Part shown: piece by piece, positions 24,959 to 33,893 of the stretch | How the letters are laid out: the number at the start of each line of letters is the position of its first letter | Position numbering within the stretch: position 1 is the stretch's first letter | Assembly: GCF_001005725.1 (NCBI RefSeq) | Contig: NZ_LBIC01000006.1 | Span: forward strand, 248,001 to 312,000 | Reading direction: 5' to 3' | DNA from: Sphingobium chungbukense | GTDB taxonomy: Bacteria; Pseudomonadota; Alphaproteobacteria; Sphingomonadales; Sphingomonadaceae | Length of the DNA: 64,000 nucleotides | Notes under the pieces: generated by a model | What the model was told of the DNA's origin: nothing | Database searches by the model: none | Seen by the model: only the letters and a program-made list of their open reading frames with translations | Made by a program: the position numbers and the translations under genes

Positions 24959-27295
24959 TTACATGGAGTAACGCAGCGTCAGACCATATGTGCGCGGTTC
25001 GTTGTATACCGGGAAATAAAAGCCCAGACTCGACAGGTCGTTCATATCGGTGAGGTAACGCTTATTCCCGACATTGCGCACGAAGGCAGAGATGTCGAAA
25101 CCCGAGCTGTGCCGTATTCCAGCGTTCAGGTTCACTTCCCCACGACCTTCGCTGACCATGGGTGAAACATTGTTCGGGCTGAAATAGACCTTCGACTGGT
25201 ATGAGAAGTCCGCACCGATGCGGGCCGTCCAGTCCGCACTGAGTTCGGTGCTGTAGGTCGCACCGCCCGTCAACTGCCAGCGCGGAGCCTTGTCGAGGCT
25301 CTTGCCCTTGAGATCACCGCGGATGGCATCCATGAACTTCGCATATTCGGCATGCACATAGGCCGCACCGAAATTCAGGTCGAGGCCACGCACCGGTCGC
25401 GCGTGGATATCAACTTCAGCGCCGTAAATCTCGGCGTCCGCATTCTGCAGCCGCTGTAGCGGCACGCCGCCATTGGGATTTCCTTCAATGCCGAACACCT
25501 GCATGTTGCGGTAATCATAATAGAAGGCAGCCGCGTTGAAGCGTAGGCGGCGGTTCAGCAGATCGGTCTTCAGGCCGACTTCAAAGGCATCGATCGCCTC
25601 GGAATCGACCGCGTTGAATTCCAGATCGTTGAACAGGGCGCCTGTATTATAACCCCCCGCACGCACACCGCGCGAATAGCTGGCGTAGGTATTGACGGTC
25701 GGCGTCGCCTGGTAGGCCAGCGCGAGACGCCAGGTCGGCTTTCTGAGCGTCGTCACCCGTCGAGCCGGGCCATCCACCGCCAGACTTGCGGGGTCGGAAT
25801 CGACGAAGCCGACGAGACGCTGTGTCAACCGCGCCTGCGAATTGCTGTCTGCGTTTACCGGACCGCCGTAGGTTTGGAACCGCAGCTTTTTCTTATCATC
25901 GGTGTAACGCAGACCGGCAGTCATGGTGAGCTTGTCGGAAAGCTGATAATCGAACTGCGCAAAGATGGCCTTGCTGGTCGTGCGTTGGGCGAAATCGCGC
26001 TCCAGATAGACAACCGGGATGCTGGGATCGAAATAGGGCTGTGTGGGGTCCGGATTGAACATGCGCAGCACGCTGAAGTCCGTCAAACTGTGCAGAGTTT
26101 CGCGCAGATAATAAAGGCCGGCAACCCACTTGAGCGGTCCGTCACCATTGGAAGCCAGACGCAGTTCCTGGCTGAACTGTTCGGATTTCTCGGTCCAGAT
26201 CGGGCTGGAGGCGACGGCAAAGGGCGAGTAATCCTGGTCCTGATTAAGCTTGCGCTTGTTCCAGACGTAGCCAGTGACGGACGTCACGCTGATGCTGTCG
26301 CCCTTCCAGCTCATCTGCAAGCGATCGGCAAAGTTTACGAGAGATTCCGAATTGTTCAGGACATCGGTGTTGAACTCGTCGATATTCTCATTTGCCCGAT
26401 AACCGCTGATCGGGTTGACGCAGATCGTGCGGGCAAGAATTTCTGGACCAGTGCACGGCCGATTTGCGGTGGGATTGAAGGTGCCGAGCGACTGGTGACC
26501 CAGCGCCGACGATTTGCTCCTGCCGCCCTCGATCTTGTTATGAATCTCGATCATGTCAGTCGGCGTAAACAGAAATTGCAGGCGTCCGGCATAGCTATTG
26601 ATGCCGTTGATATCGCGGCCATCCTGAAGATTCACGGCCCAGCCGTCGCGCTTCTTGACGGTGACGGATACGCGCGCGGCAAGTTTATCGGGAATGATGG
26701 CGCCGCCGCCAGCGGCATCGAGGAAGATCTGGTCGAAACGTCCGCCGGTCACCGATGCAGAAAAATCCGGCTTAAAGGTCGGACGCTTGGTGGTATAGTT
26801 GATGACGCCGCCGGTCGTGTTGCGGCCATAAAGCGTGCCCTGCGGCCCTTTCAGCACTTCGACCCGATCAACGTCGAACACGGCGAAAAGCGCACCGACG
26901 CCCGAGTTGAGAAACACTTCGTCGACTGTAATGCCGATCGCACCGGACGATGCGGCGTTATAGTCATTGACGCCGACGCCGCGCAGGAAAATCGTCGGGT
27001 TCGACGCCTGGAAAAGCTGGTTGATCTGAAGACCCGGCACGGATTTGGTCAGGTCGAGACTGTTGCGGACGCCCTGTTGCGCCAGAATATCGCCGCTGAG
27101 CGCCGTAATGGCGATCGGAACCTTCTGAACATTTTCGCCGCGCTTCTGAGCCGTGACGATAATCTCGGCGATGCCGCCATCGTCGGTGGCGGCTTCCTCT
27201 TGCGCAAACGCCTGCCCGGCGGGGCTGAGCGCAAGCAGCGCCGCTATGCCGATGCGGCTGGCGACCGCCTTGATGTGATTACGCTGTTCCAACAT
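24959..27295 (-). CDS. TonB-dependent outer-membrane receptor
   Basis: A 778-residue receptor. Of three closely spaced ATGs the one at 27295 has the ideal GGGAGG site and begins MLEQRNHIKAVASRIGIAALL, a signal peptide ending at QAFAQ. Plug: EIIVTAQKRGENVQKVPIAITALSG, LDLTKSVPGLQI, TIFLRGVG, DRVEVLKGPQGTLYGRNTTGGVINY; barrel end GLTLRYSM. Transport only, no signalling domain. A 17-bp IclR-type operator lies 266 bp upstream at 27561, shared with the ThDP and CoA-ligase promoters, so it should import the same or a related substrate as the 37.3-39.7 kb receptor. Confidence 0.93.
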   Translation of the reverse strand: MLEQRNHIKAVASRIGIAALLALSPAGQAFAQEEAATDDGGIAEIIVTAQKRGENVQKVPIAITALSGDILAQQGVRNSLDLTKSVPGLQINQLFQASNPTIFLRGVGVNDYNAASSGAIGITVDEVFLNSGVGALFAVFDVDRVEVLKGPQGTLYGRNTTGGVINYTTKRPTFKPDFSASVTGGRFDQIFLDAAGGGAIIPDKLAARVSVTVKKRDGWAVNLQDGRDINGINSYAGRLQFLFTPTDMIEIHNKIEGGRSKSSALGHQSLGTFNPTANRPCTGPEILARTICVNPISGYRANENIDEFNTDVLNNSESLVNFADRLQMSWKGDSISVTSVTGYVWNKRKLNQDQDYSPFAVASSPIWTEKSEQFSQELRLASNGDGPLKWVAGLYYLRETLHSLTDFSVLRMFNPDPTQPYFDPSIPVVYLERDFAQRTTSKAIFAQFDYQLSDKLTMTAGLRYTDDKKKLRFQTYGGPVNADSNSQARLTQRLVGFVDSDPASLAVDGPARRVTTLRKPTWRLALAYQATPTVNTYASYSRGVRAGGYNTGALFNDLEFNAVDSEAIDAFEVGLKTDLLNRRLRFNAAAFYYDYRNMQVFGIEGNPNGGVPLQRLQNADAEIYGAEVDIHARPVRGLDLNFGAAYVHAEYAKFMDAIRGDLKGKSLDKAPRWQLTGGATYSTELSADWTARIGADFSYQSKVYFSPNNVSPMVSEGRGEVNLNAGIRHSSGFDISAFVRNVGNKRYLTDMNDLSSLGFYFPVYNEPRTYGLTLRYSM

Positions 27296-27599
27296 ATATC
27301 CTCCCATTCTGTTCATTGTGTCACTCCGCTCGCTTGTCTCTCGAGCGTGCAGCCGGGCTTTGGTTTCGACCGGAAACCGGGATGAAACCAAGGGTTCGCC
27401 AAGGCGCGCACCCTGACGTTGCGAAGCACCTCCGCTCGCTCCGAATCCGATTTCCTACCTGTCGAGATGACGGGTTTTCATTGTTCCGCCGACGGACTCC
27501 CAAGCCCCGCCACTTGGCGGGTATAGCACAAACTATCTTAAAATATCAAATATCAAATTTAATTCATATATTGAAATATCAAAATGCGTCAGACCTCCG
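27296..27599. other. promoter region of the TBDR gene
   Basis: These 304 bases lie between the receptor start and the stop of the hydrolase at 27600. The first 230 bases are G+C-rich without a gene; the last ~65 are A/T-rich and hold the operator at 27561 together with repeated ATATCAAA words at 27543-27557 and 27577-27583. Confidence 0.5.
27561..27577 (+). promoter_or_regulatory. IclR-type operator, site A
   Basis: AATTCATATATTGAAAT, a TTCA/TGAA dyad, identical over 14 bases to the inverted copy at 39806-39819 and matching 15 of 17 bases of the perfect copy at 31916. It sits upstream of the receptor gene starting at 27295. Confidence 0.6.
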
Positions 27600-28520
27600 T
27601 CAAAACAGGCGCTCGAGAAAGGCGCAGCCATTCTCGAGCGCCTGCCTTCCTTCGGGCACGATGCTGGAAAAGACCGGCCAGACGTGGAACATGCCTGGCC
27701 ACACTTCCAGGCTGGTGCGCACGCCATTCTGGGCAAGGTGATTGGCGAGCTGGATACTGTCGTCCAGCATCACCTCACTTTCGCCAATCTGGATGAGTAG
27801 CGGCGGCAATCCGCGGACGTCGGCATAGACCGGCGAGGCGTCCGGATCGTTGGGCCGGATCGATCCAAGGGCGGCGCGGGCCATCAGCACCAGTATGTCC
27901 CGCGTGCAGAGCGGATCGATGCCGTCACGCGTCTGGTAAGACGGGTTATTCATTTCCAGATTGCACCAGGGCGAGATCGCAACGCCACCTGCCGGGAGGG
28001 GAATGCCAGCGCGGTTCGCGCGCACCATCAGGGATACGGTCATCGCGCCACCTGCGGAATCCCCGGATATGGCGATGTGGCACGCATCGCCCACCGTGTC
28101 GACCAGCCATTTGTAAGCGGTGATGCTATCATCCAGCGGCGCGGGAAAGCGGTGTTCGGGCGCTAGGCGGTAGTCCGGCATGTAGACGCGGGCCCCCAGC
28201 ATTTTCGCATAATGGCCCGCTATACCATGATAGCCGTCCGGCCCGCCGCTGAAATACCCGCCGCCATGGAGATAGAGAAGCGTACGGCTGCCCTTCACTT
28301 CCTCGGGCGTCGCAAGAACCCCGCGCACTCCGCCCATATCCACTTCGGAAAAACGAACTCCCTCTGGCGCCGGATCGCGGGCCAGAAAATCATTGTAGCG
28401 CTTGCGCAGGTCGGCAACGACGGCCGGATCGACGGCTTCCCCCATCAGCAGGGGAGCGAATTCAAATGCAATCGCCTTCCAGTCCTCGATGCGTTGCAGC
28501 GTTGCTTCATTCAACGGCAT
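27600..28520 (-). CDS. HSL-type alpha/beta hydrolase (esterase)
   Basis: A 306-residue esterase of the hormone-sensitive lipase family (family IV): oxyanion motif HGGG at residues 85-88, PDYRLAPEHRFPAPLDD, nucleophile S155 in GDSAGGA, and the acid/histidine pair toward the end (GMFHVW near 280). It should cleave a small ester or lactone in the cytoplasm. It lies 55 bp after the aldehyde dehydrogenase stop, as the third gene of the operon ThDP enzyme > aldehyde dehydrogenase > hydrolase. Confidence 0.9.
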   Translation of the reverse strand: MPLNEATLQRIEDWKAIAFEFAPLLMGEAVDPAVVADLRKRYNDFLARDPAPEGVRFSEVDMGGVRGVLATPEEVKGSRTLLYLHGGGYFSGGPDGYHGIAGHYAKMLGARVYMPDYRLAPEHRFPAPLDDSITAYKWLVDTVGDACHIAISGDSAGGAMTVSLMVRANRAGIPLPAGGVAISPWCNLEMNNPSYQTRDGIDPLCTRDILVLMARAALGSIRPNDPDASPVYADVRGLPPLLIQIGESEVMLDDSIQLANHLAQNGVRTSLEVWPGMFHVWPVFSSIVPEGRQALENGCAFLERLF

Positions 28521-28575
28521 ATTCTTTTCCTCTCACCACAGGTCCGCGTTATCCTACCAAGCGCGGCCCGGCATT

Positions 28576-30072
28576 TCAGGCGACCTCCATTTGTCCAATT
28601 CCCGCATAATGGGTGGTCAAATATTCCTCGATTCCTTCGACTCCGCCCTCGCTTCCCAGACCGGAATGCTTGATGCCGCCAAACGGCGCGGCAGGATCGG
28701 AAATCAGGCCGGTATTGATGCCCAACATGCCTGCCTCGATCTGCTCCTGCAGGCGCAGAGCACGGCTCAGGTCGCGCGTATAGGCGTAGGATGCGAGCCC
28801 ATATTCTGTCGCGTTCGCCTGTTCGATCGCTTCCTGCTCGCTCGCGAAGCGGCTGATGGCCGCGACCGGACCGAATATCTCTTCCGAAGCGATGCGGGAG
28901 GCCGGATCGATGTCGCACATGATCGTGGGCGGATAGAAATTGCCTGGCCCGCCGGGAACGAAGCCGCCGGTGATGAGCGTCGCCCCGTCTTCTATAGCCT
29001 CGGTGACCAGCCTGTGCACATCCTCGCGCGCCTTGCCGCTGATCATCGGGCCGACGACATCATCTCCACCGGCCCCGCGCCCCATGCGAAGCGAAGAGAA
29101 TTTCGCGTGCAGGCGCCGCGTGAACTCGGCGGCCAGGGTCTCATGAACATAGAAGCGGTTTGCGGCGGTACAGGCCTGTCCGATATTCCTGAGCTTGGCC
29201 TGCATGGCGCCTTCCACCGCGGCGTCGAGATCGGCATCCTCGAAGACCAGGAACGGCGCGTTACCCCCCAACTCCATCGACGTGCGCAGGATGTTGGCGG
29301 ACGCGGCCGCCAACAATATGCGCCCCACCCGTGTCGATCCGGTGAAGGAGATTTTCTTCAGCCGTTTATCCGCAAGCAAGGGCATCATCACGTCGTGCGA
29401 CCGGGTCGTCGTGACGACATTGAGCACGCCGTCGGGCAGCCCGGCTTCCTGCATGAGCGACGCGAACAGCAGGGCGGTCAACGGCGTCAGTTCGGCCGGC
29501 TTCAGGACCATGGTACAACCCGCGGCGACGGCTGGTCCCACCTTTCGGGTGATCATGGCCAAGGGGAAATTCCATGGCGTGATGAGCAGGCATGGCCCAA
29601 CCGGCCGTTTGCTGATCAGGTGGCGCAAACCGCCGTTCGGCGCCACCTGGTAGCGACCATGTACATGGGCTGCCTCTTCGGAAAACCAGCGCAGAAACTC
29701 CGCCGCATAGGCGACTTCGCCTCGCGCCTCCTTAAGCGACTTGCCCATTTCCAACGAAATCAACAGGGCAAAATCGTCCGCCCGCCCGATCAGAAGGTCA
29801 AAGGCGTGCCGCAAGATGTCGCTGCGCGCGCGGGTGCTTTGCCCTGCCCAGCCCTTCTGCGCCCGATCGGCGGCAGCAAGTGCGTCCATCGCGTCCAATG
29901 GCGATGCGTCAGCGGCCGACGCTAGCGGAGCGCCCGTGGCCGGGTCATGGACCGTGAACGAACGGCCCTCGACGGCCTTGATCCAGCGTCCGCCGATAAA
30001 CAACCCGGATGGCAGGGACGCGAGCAGGCTCACCTCCCTTTCCGCCACAGCCGCTGGCTCATCATTGCTCAT
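28576..30072 (-). CDS. succinate-semialdehyde-dehydrogenase-type aldehyde dehydrogenase
   Basis: A 498-residue NAD(P) aldehyde dehydrogenase with general base E267 (MELGGNAP) and nucleophile C301 (GQACTAANRF). PWNFPLAMITRKVGPAVAAGCTMVLKPAELTPLTAL and the C-terminal AAPFGGIKHSGLGSEGGVEGIEEYL place it near GabD, which oxidises succinate semialdehyde and similar omega-oxo acids. It begins 10 bp after the ThDP enzyme, so the aldehyde it oxidises is probably the product of that C-C bond cleavage. The real substrate may differ from succinate semialdehyde. Confidence 0.88.
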   Translation of the reverse strand: MSNDEPAAVAEREVSLLASLPSGLFIGGRWIKAVEGRSFTVHDPATGAPLASAADASPLDAMDALAAADRAQKGWAGQSTRARSDILRHAFDLLIGRADDFALLISLEMGKSLKEARGEVAYAAEFLRWFSEEAAHVHGRYQVAPNGGLRHLISKRPVGPCLLITPWNFPLAMITRKVGPAVAAGCTMVLKPAELTPLTALLFASLMQEAGLPDGVLNVVTTTRSHDVMMPLLADKRLKKISFTGSTRVGRILLAAASANILRTSMELGGNAPFLVFEDADLDAAVEGAMQAKLRNIGQACTAANRFYVHETLAAEFTRRLHAKFSSLRMGRGAGGDDVVGPMISGKAREDVHRLVTEAIEDGATLITGGFVPGGPGNFYPPTIMCDIDPASRIASEEIFGPVAAISRFASEQEAIEQANATEYGLASYAYTRDLSRALRLQEQIEAGMLGINTGLISDPAAPFGGIKHSGLGSEGGVEGIEEYLTTHYAGIGQMEVA

Positions 30073-30082
30073 GCCTGACTCC

Positions 30083-31828
30083 TCACGCCCGCTCTAACGG
30101 GCGCGACGGGCGTGGCGCGGGCTCGATATCCATTTTTTCCTCTTGTCCATCAAAGATGCGCAGCGGCCCTATCGCCGTGGCACTGCTGATGACATCGAGC
30201 ACAGTGACCTTCCCAGAATTCATGGCTTTTTCAAGCGCCGGGGCGAAATCGGCGGGCTCCTCGATCCTTACGCCTTCAGCGCCGACAGAGCGGGCGACCG
30301 CGGCATGATCGACCTCGGCAAACCCGATCCCGGTCGTCGTGCGACCAAAGCCTAGTGCTTCGCCATGCTTCTGCATCACGAGCTGGGAATTGTTGAGCAC
30401 GATAAGCGTGAGCGGAATATCCTCACGAACGGCCATTTCCAGTTCCGCCCACACATGGGCAAAACCGCCATCACCGACAATGCCAACCACCCTCGCGTCC
30501 GGACGCGCCAATTTGGCGCCCATCGCATAGGGCAGGCCCCACCCGAGACCGGCCAGCCCGCGCGGCGTGAGTATGCGTTGCCCGGCGGCCTGCGCGGTCA
30601 GATAGGCCGTCACCCATACGGACGAATAGCTGGCATCGGCAACGACGATGTCGTTCGGCGTCAGCAGCGCATCGAGATCGCCCATCAGCCGCTGCGGCAG
30701 CAAAGGCTTTTCATCGGACTGGAGCTCCGGCGCGATCGCCTTGAGCCGCTCTTCCCGTGCCTGCACGATGGCGGCCTTGAGCGGGGCCGCCGCGCTCCGG
30801 CGCTTCGTCAAGTCCTGGGCCTTGAGCGCCTCGGTCAGATCGCCAATCGCCGAGCGCGCATCGCCCAGCAGTCGCACGGCCTCATAATTGCGGCTGATTT
30901 CCTGCGGATCGACATCGATATGGATGTAGGTCGCGTCGGGCGAGGTCAGCGACCAGGCATCCGTGCCGTTCTCATTCGTGCGCGTGCCGATGAACAGGAC
31001 GACATCGGCATCCCGCATCAAACCACGATGCGCCGCCGCCGGACCATTTTTGCCGACGATATTGGCTGCTACGCCCATGGACAGCGGATGGGTTTCATCC
31101 ACCGCGCCCTTGCCCATGAAGGTCGTCGCCACGGGGATTTCGACGACATCGATCAGCGCGGCCAGCTCTGCGGTCGCCTGCGCGCCGTGAACACCGCCCC
31201 CCACGATCGCGATCGGTGACCTGGCGATCGCCAGCAACGCAGCCGCCTGCTGAACGGCGGCACCCTCCGGTCGTGGCCTGTCCAGCGGGAAGCTGCCAAG
31301 ATCCTGCTTGCGCGCCGCCGTCCTGGTATGGGACGGCTGCATCAGCATGTCCTTGGCCAGCAGCAGAACCACCGGTCCGGGGCGTCCGCTGTTGGCGGCA
31401 ATCATCGCGAGATCGACATATTCCGCGGCGCGATCAGGATCGTCCAGCCTGCGGATCCACTTCGCGCACCCGGCGAACAAGGCAAAATGATCATATTCCT
31501 GAAAGGCGTTGCGATCGCGTTGCGATGCGGGAACCTCCTGCACCAGGACCAGCATGGGGATGGACGCCTTCAACGCCTCCGCCATCGGGGCGACCATCAG
31601 CGACGCCGCCGGACCGTTCTGCGCAGCAACCACACCAATGCGACCGGAAACGCGGGAATAGGCGTCGGACATGGCGCCCGCCGCATTCTCAGTCCGATAC
31701 AGAAGCTGGCGAATGCCTGCCTTTTCCACCGCCAGCATCAGCGCCGTCGGGTTGCTTTGCGCAAAAACGCTTTTGACGCCGTGGCGCACCAGCGCGGCGG
31801 CTATCGCGTCTGCAACACTATCAGCCAT
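30083..31828 (-). CDS. thiamine-diphosphate-dependent enzyme (acetolactate synthase / benzoylformate decarboxylase family)
   Basis: A 581-residue enzyme with the three-domain ThDP layout. The catalytic glutamate is E47 (YRTENAAGAMSDAYSRVSG), the central domain holds IVGGGVHGAQATAELAALI, and the ThDP/Mg motif runs from G452-D453-G454 to N479-N480 (IVGDGGFAHVWAELEMAV to IVLNNSQL). Family members make or break the bond next to a carbonyl: acetolactate synthase, 2-hydroxyacyl-CoA lyase, benzoylformate decarboxylase, cyclohexanedione hydrolase. A biosynthetic acetolactate synthase is unlikely because there is no small subunit and the gene is in a catabolic operon followed by an aldehyde dehydrogenase. 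Three copies of the IclR-type site or parts of it lie upstream. Confidence 0.85.
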   Translation of the reverse strand: MADSVADAIAAALVRHGVKSVFAQSNPTALMLAVEKAGIRQLLYRTENAAGAMSDAYSRVSGRIGVVAAQNGPAASLMVAPMAEALKASIPMLVLVQEVPASQRDRNAFQEYDHFALFAGCAKWIRRLDDPDRAAEYVDLAMIAANSGRPGPVVLLLAKDMLMQPSHTRTAARKQDLGSFPLDRPRPEGAAVQQAAALLAIARSPIAIVGGGVHGAQATAELAALIDVVEIPVATTFMGKGAVDETHPLSMGVAANIVGKNGPAAAHRGLMRDADVVLFIGTRTNENGTDAWSLTSPDATYIHIDVDPQEISRNYEAVRLLGDARSAIGDLTEALKAQDLTKRRSAAAPLKAAIVQAREERLKAIAPELQSDEKPLLPQRLMGDLDALLTPNDIVVADASYSSVWVTAYLTAQAAGQRILTPRGLAGLGWGLPYAMGAKLARPDARVVGIVGDGGFAHVWAELEMAVREDIPLTLIVLNNSQLVMQKHGEALGFGRTTTGIGFAEVDHAAVARSVGAEGVRIEEPADFAPALEKAMNSGKVTVLDVISSATAIGPLRIFDGQEEKMDIEPAPRPSRPLERA

Positions 31829-31858
31829 GCAACATCCTTTATTTCATTATTTGATTTT

Positions 31859-31875
31859 ATTGCATTATATGACAG
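31859..31875 (-). promoter_or_regulatory. IclR-type operator, site B
   Basis: On the minus strand CTGTCATATAATGCAAT. Sixteen bases, TTATTGCATTATATGA on the + strand (31857-31872), are identical to 39899-39914 in front of the CoA ligase. Confidence 0.55.
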
Positions 31876-31915
31876 GCAATGCAGGCTGTAAAGTGTCACA
31901 TGGAAATAATGAATT

Positions 31916-31932
31916 ATTTCATATAATGAAAT
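31916..31932 (+). promoter_or_regulatory. IclR-type operator, site C (perfect dyad)
   Basis: ATTTCATATAATGAAAT is a perfect inverted repeat (ATTTCAT / ATGAAAT around ATA). It partly overlaps a second perfect dyad, GAAATAAT-GA-ATTATTTC at 31903-31920. It is 88 bp upstream of the ThDP gene start. Confidence 0.65.
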
Positions 31933-32183
31933 ACCTTTGCGGGATACACCGGGGATAGCGGCGGCGGCGCAGGCCTGCTGCTCAAAGGAATCGAGCTTGG
32001 CGGTCGCGATGACGACCGAAGCGCGGGGCACGGTTAACCGAGAAGCGATCGGCCCTTCATCGTGCCGCTGCGCAAGGCGGCTTCGGCGTCACATCCGGCG
32101 CCACCGACGCGTCACGCCACGGTCGGAAATACGACCGGGATCGGACAGACACGCGTCAGGAAGGCAAGAAAGCGGTCGAACCG

Positions 32184-32951
32184 CTAACCTGCGGGAATGT
32201 TTTTCAGCAGGGCATTGGCATCGGCTGCCGCATTTTGGATCGCGCTGAAGAATTTTTCGCGTGCGTTTTCGAGCCGGAAGGTCGGCGTCACGATACCGAT
32301 GGCTCCGAAGATCGCACCGGATGAATCGAAGAGCGGCGCACAGATGGCGATGATTCCCTGCTCGGTCTGTTCGTCGGATGCCCAGCCGCGCTCCACGATC
32401 TGCGGAAATTCCTTTTCCAGCGCTTTTACGATGCCCTTCCTTTGCTTTTCCGGCAGTGCGGAAACACTGGCTTCCAACATCGCCGCGCGGGTTTTGGGAT
32501 CGAGATGCGCCAACACGACCTTGCCGGACGCGCGTTGATGCTCGTTGCCTCGCAGACCGACGCTCAAGCCCGAAACGCGGAGCCGATGCGACCCTTCCAC
32601 AAGCAGCTTGAGGACCACATTATTGTCCTCCCGGCGCGAGAACACCGCGCTTTCCATCGTCTCCGCCGCAAGGCGCTTGACGATTTCGGACAAGGACTTC
32701 TCGATATCCTGAAAACGCTGATAACCGCGGATCAGCACCTCGACACCGCCCCCCAATTCCAGCCCGCCATGCTCATTGCGCTCGATATACTGTTTGGCCG
32801 CGAGCGTTCGCAGCAGATGATAGCAGGTGGTGATGTTGAGGTTCAGGGCAGCCGAAACATCCTTGATATTCGGCGGCGTTGCTGCGTTCGCCACATATTC
32901 CAGGAAGGCGATCGCGCGTTCTACGGTTTGCAACGTGTAATTGTTGTCCAT
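32184..32951 (-). CDS. IclR-family transcriptional regulator
   Basis: A 255-residue regulator: N-terminal winged helix (residues ~5-65, LQTVERAIAFLEYVANA, IKDVSAALNLNITTCYHLLRTLAAKQYIER) and the IclR ligand domain (SGLSVGLRGNEHQRASGKVVLAHL, RGWASDEQTEQGIIAICAPLFDSSGAIFGAIGI). Such proteins sense aromatic acids or short carboxylates and act as repressors or activators of catabolic operons. It is central in the module and its own start is preceded by a TTTTCAATTAATGAACT dyad, so it is the most likely protein to bind the repeated 17-bp sites of this module. It may also be read from the upstream SDR gene, 69 bp away. Confidence 0.92.
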   Translation of the reverse strand: MDNNYTLQTVERAIAFLEYVANAATPPNIKDVSAALNLNITTCYHLLRTLAAKQYIERNEHGGLELGGGVEVLIRGYQRFQDIEKSLSEIVKRLAAETMESAVFSRREDNNVVLKLLVEGSHRLRVSGLSVGLRGNEHQRASGKVVLAHLDPKTRAAMLEASVSALPEKQRKGIVKALEKEFPQIVERGWASDEQTEQGIIAICAPLFDSSGAIFGAIGIVTPTFRLENAREKFFSAIQNAAADANALLKNIPAG

Positions 32952-32992
32952 ACCCCTGCTCTAGAACAAATGCCCTGTTCCGAGAACGCATT

Positions 32993-33009
32993 TTTTCAAT
33001 TAATGAACT
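32993..33009 (+). promoter_or_regulatory. IclR-type operator, site F (autoregulation)
   Basis: TTTTCAATTAATGAACT keeps the TTCA-N5-TGAA frame and 13 of 17 bases of site C. It is 42 bp upstream of the IclR start, a usual position for self-control. Confidence 0.45.
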
Positions 33010-33020
33010 TTCGCCTGCGC

Positions 33021-33827
33021 TCACAGAATCCGCGCAATGTTGAGCCCACCCGCCGTCCAGATCGGCTGGCCGGTCATGTAGGGGAGCGCGCCCGCCGCCA
33101 GCGCCGCCACGGCCTTGCCCACATCCTCCGGTTGCCCCTGCCTGGGAAGAGGCACGACGCCGTCCGCGATCAGCCTGGCGATCGTATCGTTTCCGACTTT
33201 TGCAGTCATCGGCGTTTCCATCAAACCGGGCCGGATTTCGTGGACATGGATTCCGGCTGCGCCCAGCCGGGCCGCGAAGAGCCTGGTGACCATGGACAGG
33301 GCCGACTTGGTGACGCAATATTGCGAGCGGTCGGTGAAGGAAAGCTCGGCCGCTATGGACGTTATGATGATGATCGACTTGTAGCTTTCCGGCGCAGCCT
33401 TCCCCGCCGACAGCAGCGCCTTCGCGAAGGCCTGCGTCAGGAAAAAGGTGCCGCGAAGGTTGATGTCGACCGATTTGTCGAATGCATCCGGCTGCAATTC
33501 CAGCAGATCGGTCAGGGGGCGCGCCGCAATACCGGCATTGTTGACGAGGCAGTCCAACCTGCCGAAATCGGCATCGATCGCATCCAGCACGGGGCCGTGA
33601 CGCGCCAGATCGCTGATGTCCATCTGATAATAGCGGCAGCGCCCCCCTGCCGCTTCAACCTGTGAAAGCTCGGCCGGCATGACGGGCGCATCGGGCAGGT
33701 CCACGATCGCCACATCGAACCCCGACTTGCCCAGTTCTAGAACGGCGCCCAGACCGAGGCCCTGCAAGCCCCCGGTGACGATCGCGACGGGGCGAGTTCC
33801 AGGACGATCATGTTCCATGTCCGACAT
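33021..33827 (-). CDS. short-chain dehydrogenase/reductase (SDR)
   Basis: A 268-residue SDR with the glycine loop TGGLQGLG (residues 18-25), an acidic VDLPD segment after the second strand (NAD preference), NNAG at 96-99, and S157, Y170, K174 (SQYCVTK). The tail TGQPIWTAGGLNIARIL is typical of dehydrogenases acting on sugars or cyclic alcohols. Sixty-six bases separate it from the cyclase-family gene upstream. It would supply the ketone that the cyclase-like hydrolase or ThDP enzyme could cleave; that link is inference. Confidence 0.85.
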   Translation of the reverse strand: MSDMEHDRPGTRPVAIVTGGLQGLGLGAVLELGKSGFDVAIVDLPDAPVMPAELSQVEAAGGRCRYYQMDISDLARHGPVLDAIDADFGRLDCLVNNAGIAARPLTDLLELQPDAFDKSVDINLRGTFFLTQAFAKALLSAGKAAPESYKSIIIITSIAAELSFTDRSQYCVTKSALSMVTRLFAARLGAAGIHVHEIRPGLMETPMTAKVGNDTIARLIADGVVPLPRQGQPEDVGKAVAALAAGALPYMTGQPIWTAGGLNIARIL

Positions 33828-33893
33828 AGCGGTTCTCCGGCTATCCGTCCGTCCGCGTCTTTCGCGCGAGCGGCGAACGGGTTCATTCAGCTT

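Larger units (their letters stand above)
31829..32183. promoter_or_regulatory. A/T-rich control region before the ThDP operon
   Basis: A 355-bp gap between the ThDP gene start and the IclR stop. The first ~105 bases are strongly A/T-rich and carry sites at 31859 and 31916 and a weaker ATTTCATTATTTGATTT at 31841-31857. The rest, up to 32183, shows no gene or dyad. Confidence 0.5.

Noticed and set aside
27049-27391. A longer N-terminus for the receptor (starts at 27391, 27316 or 27307)
   Set aside because: The only ideal ribosome site is GGGAGG just before the ATG at 27295, which also puts the signal peptide close to the N-terminus.
30083-31828. Biosynthetic acetolactate synthase large subunit
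   Set aside because: No regulatory small-subunit gene follows; an aldehyde dehydrogenase and an esterase do, and the gene is under catabolic-type operators.
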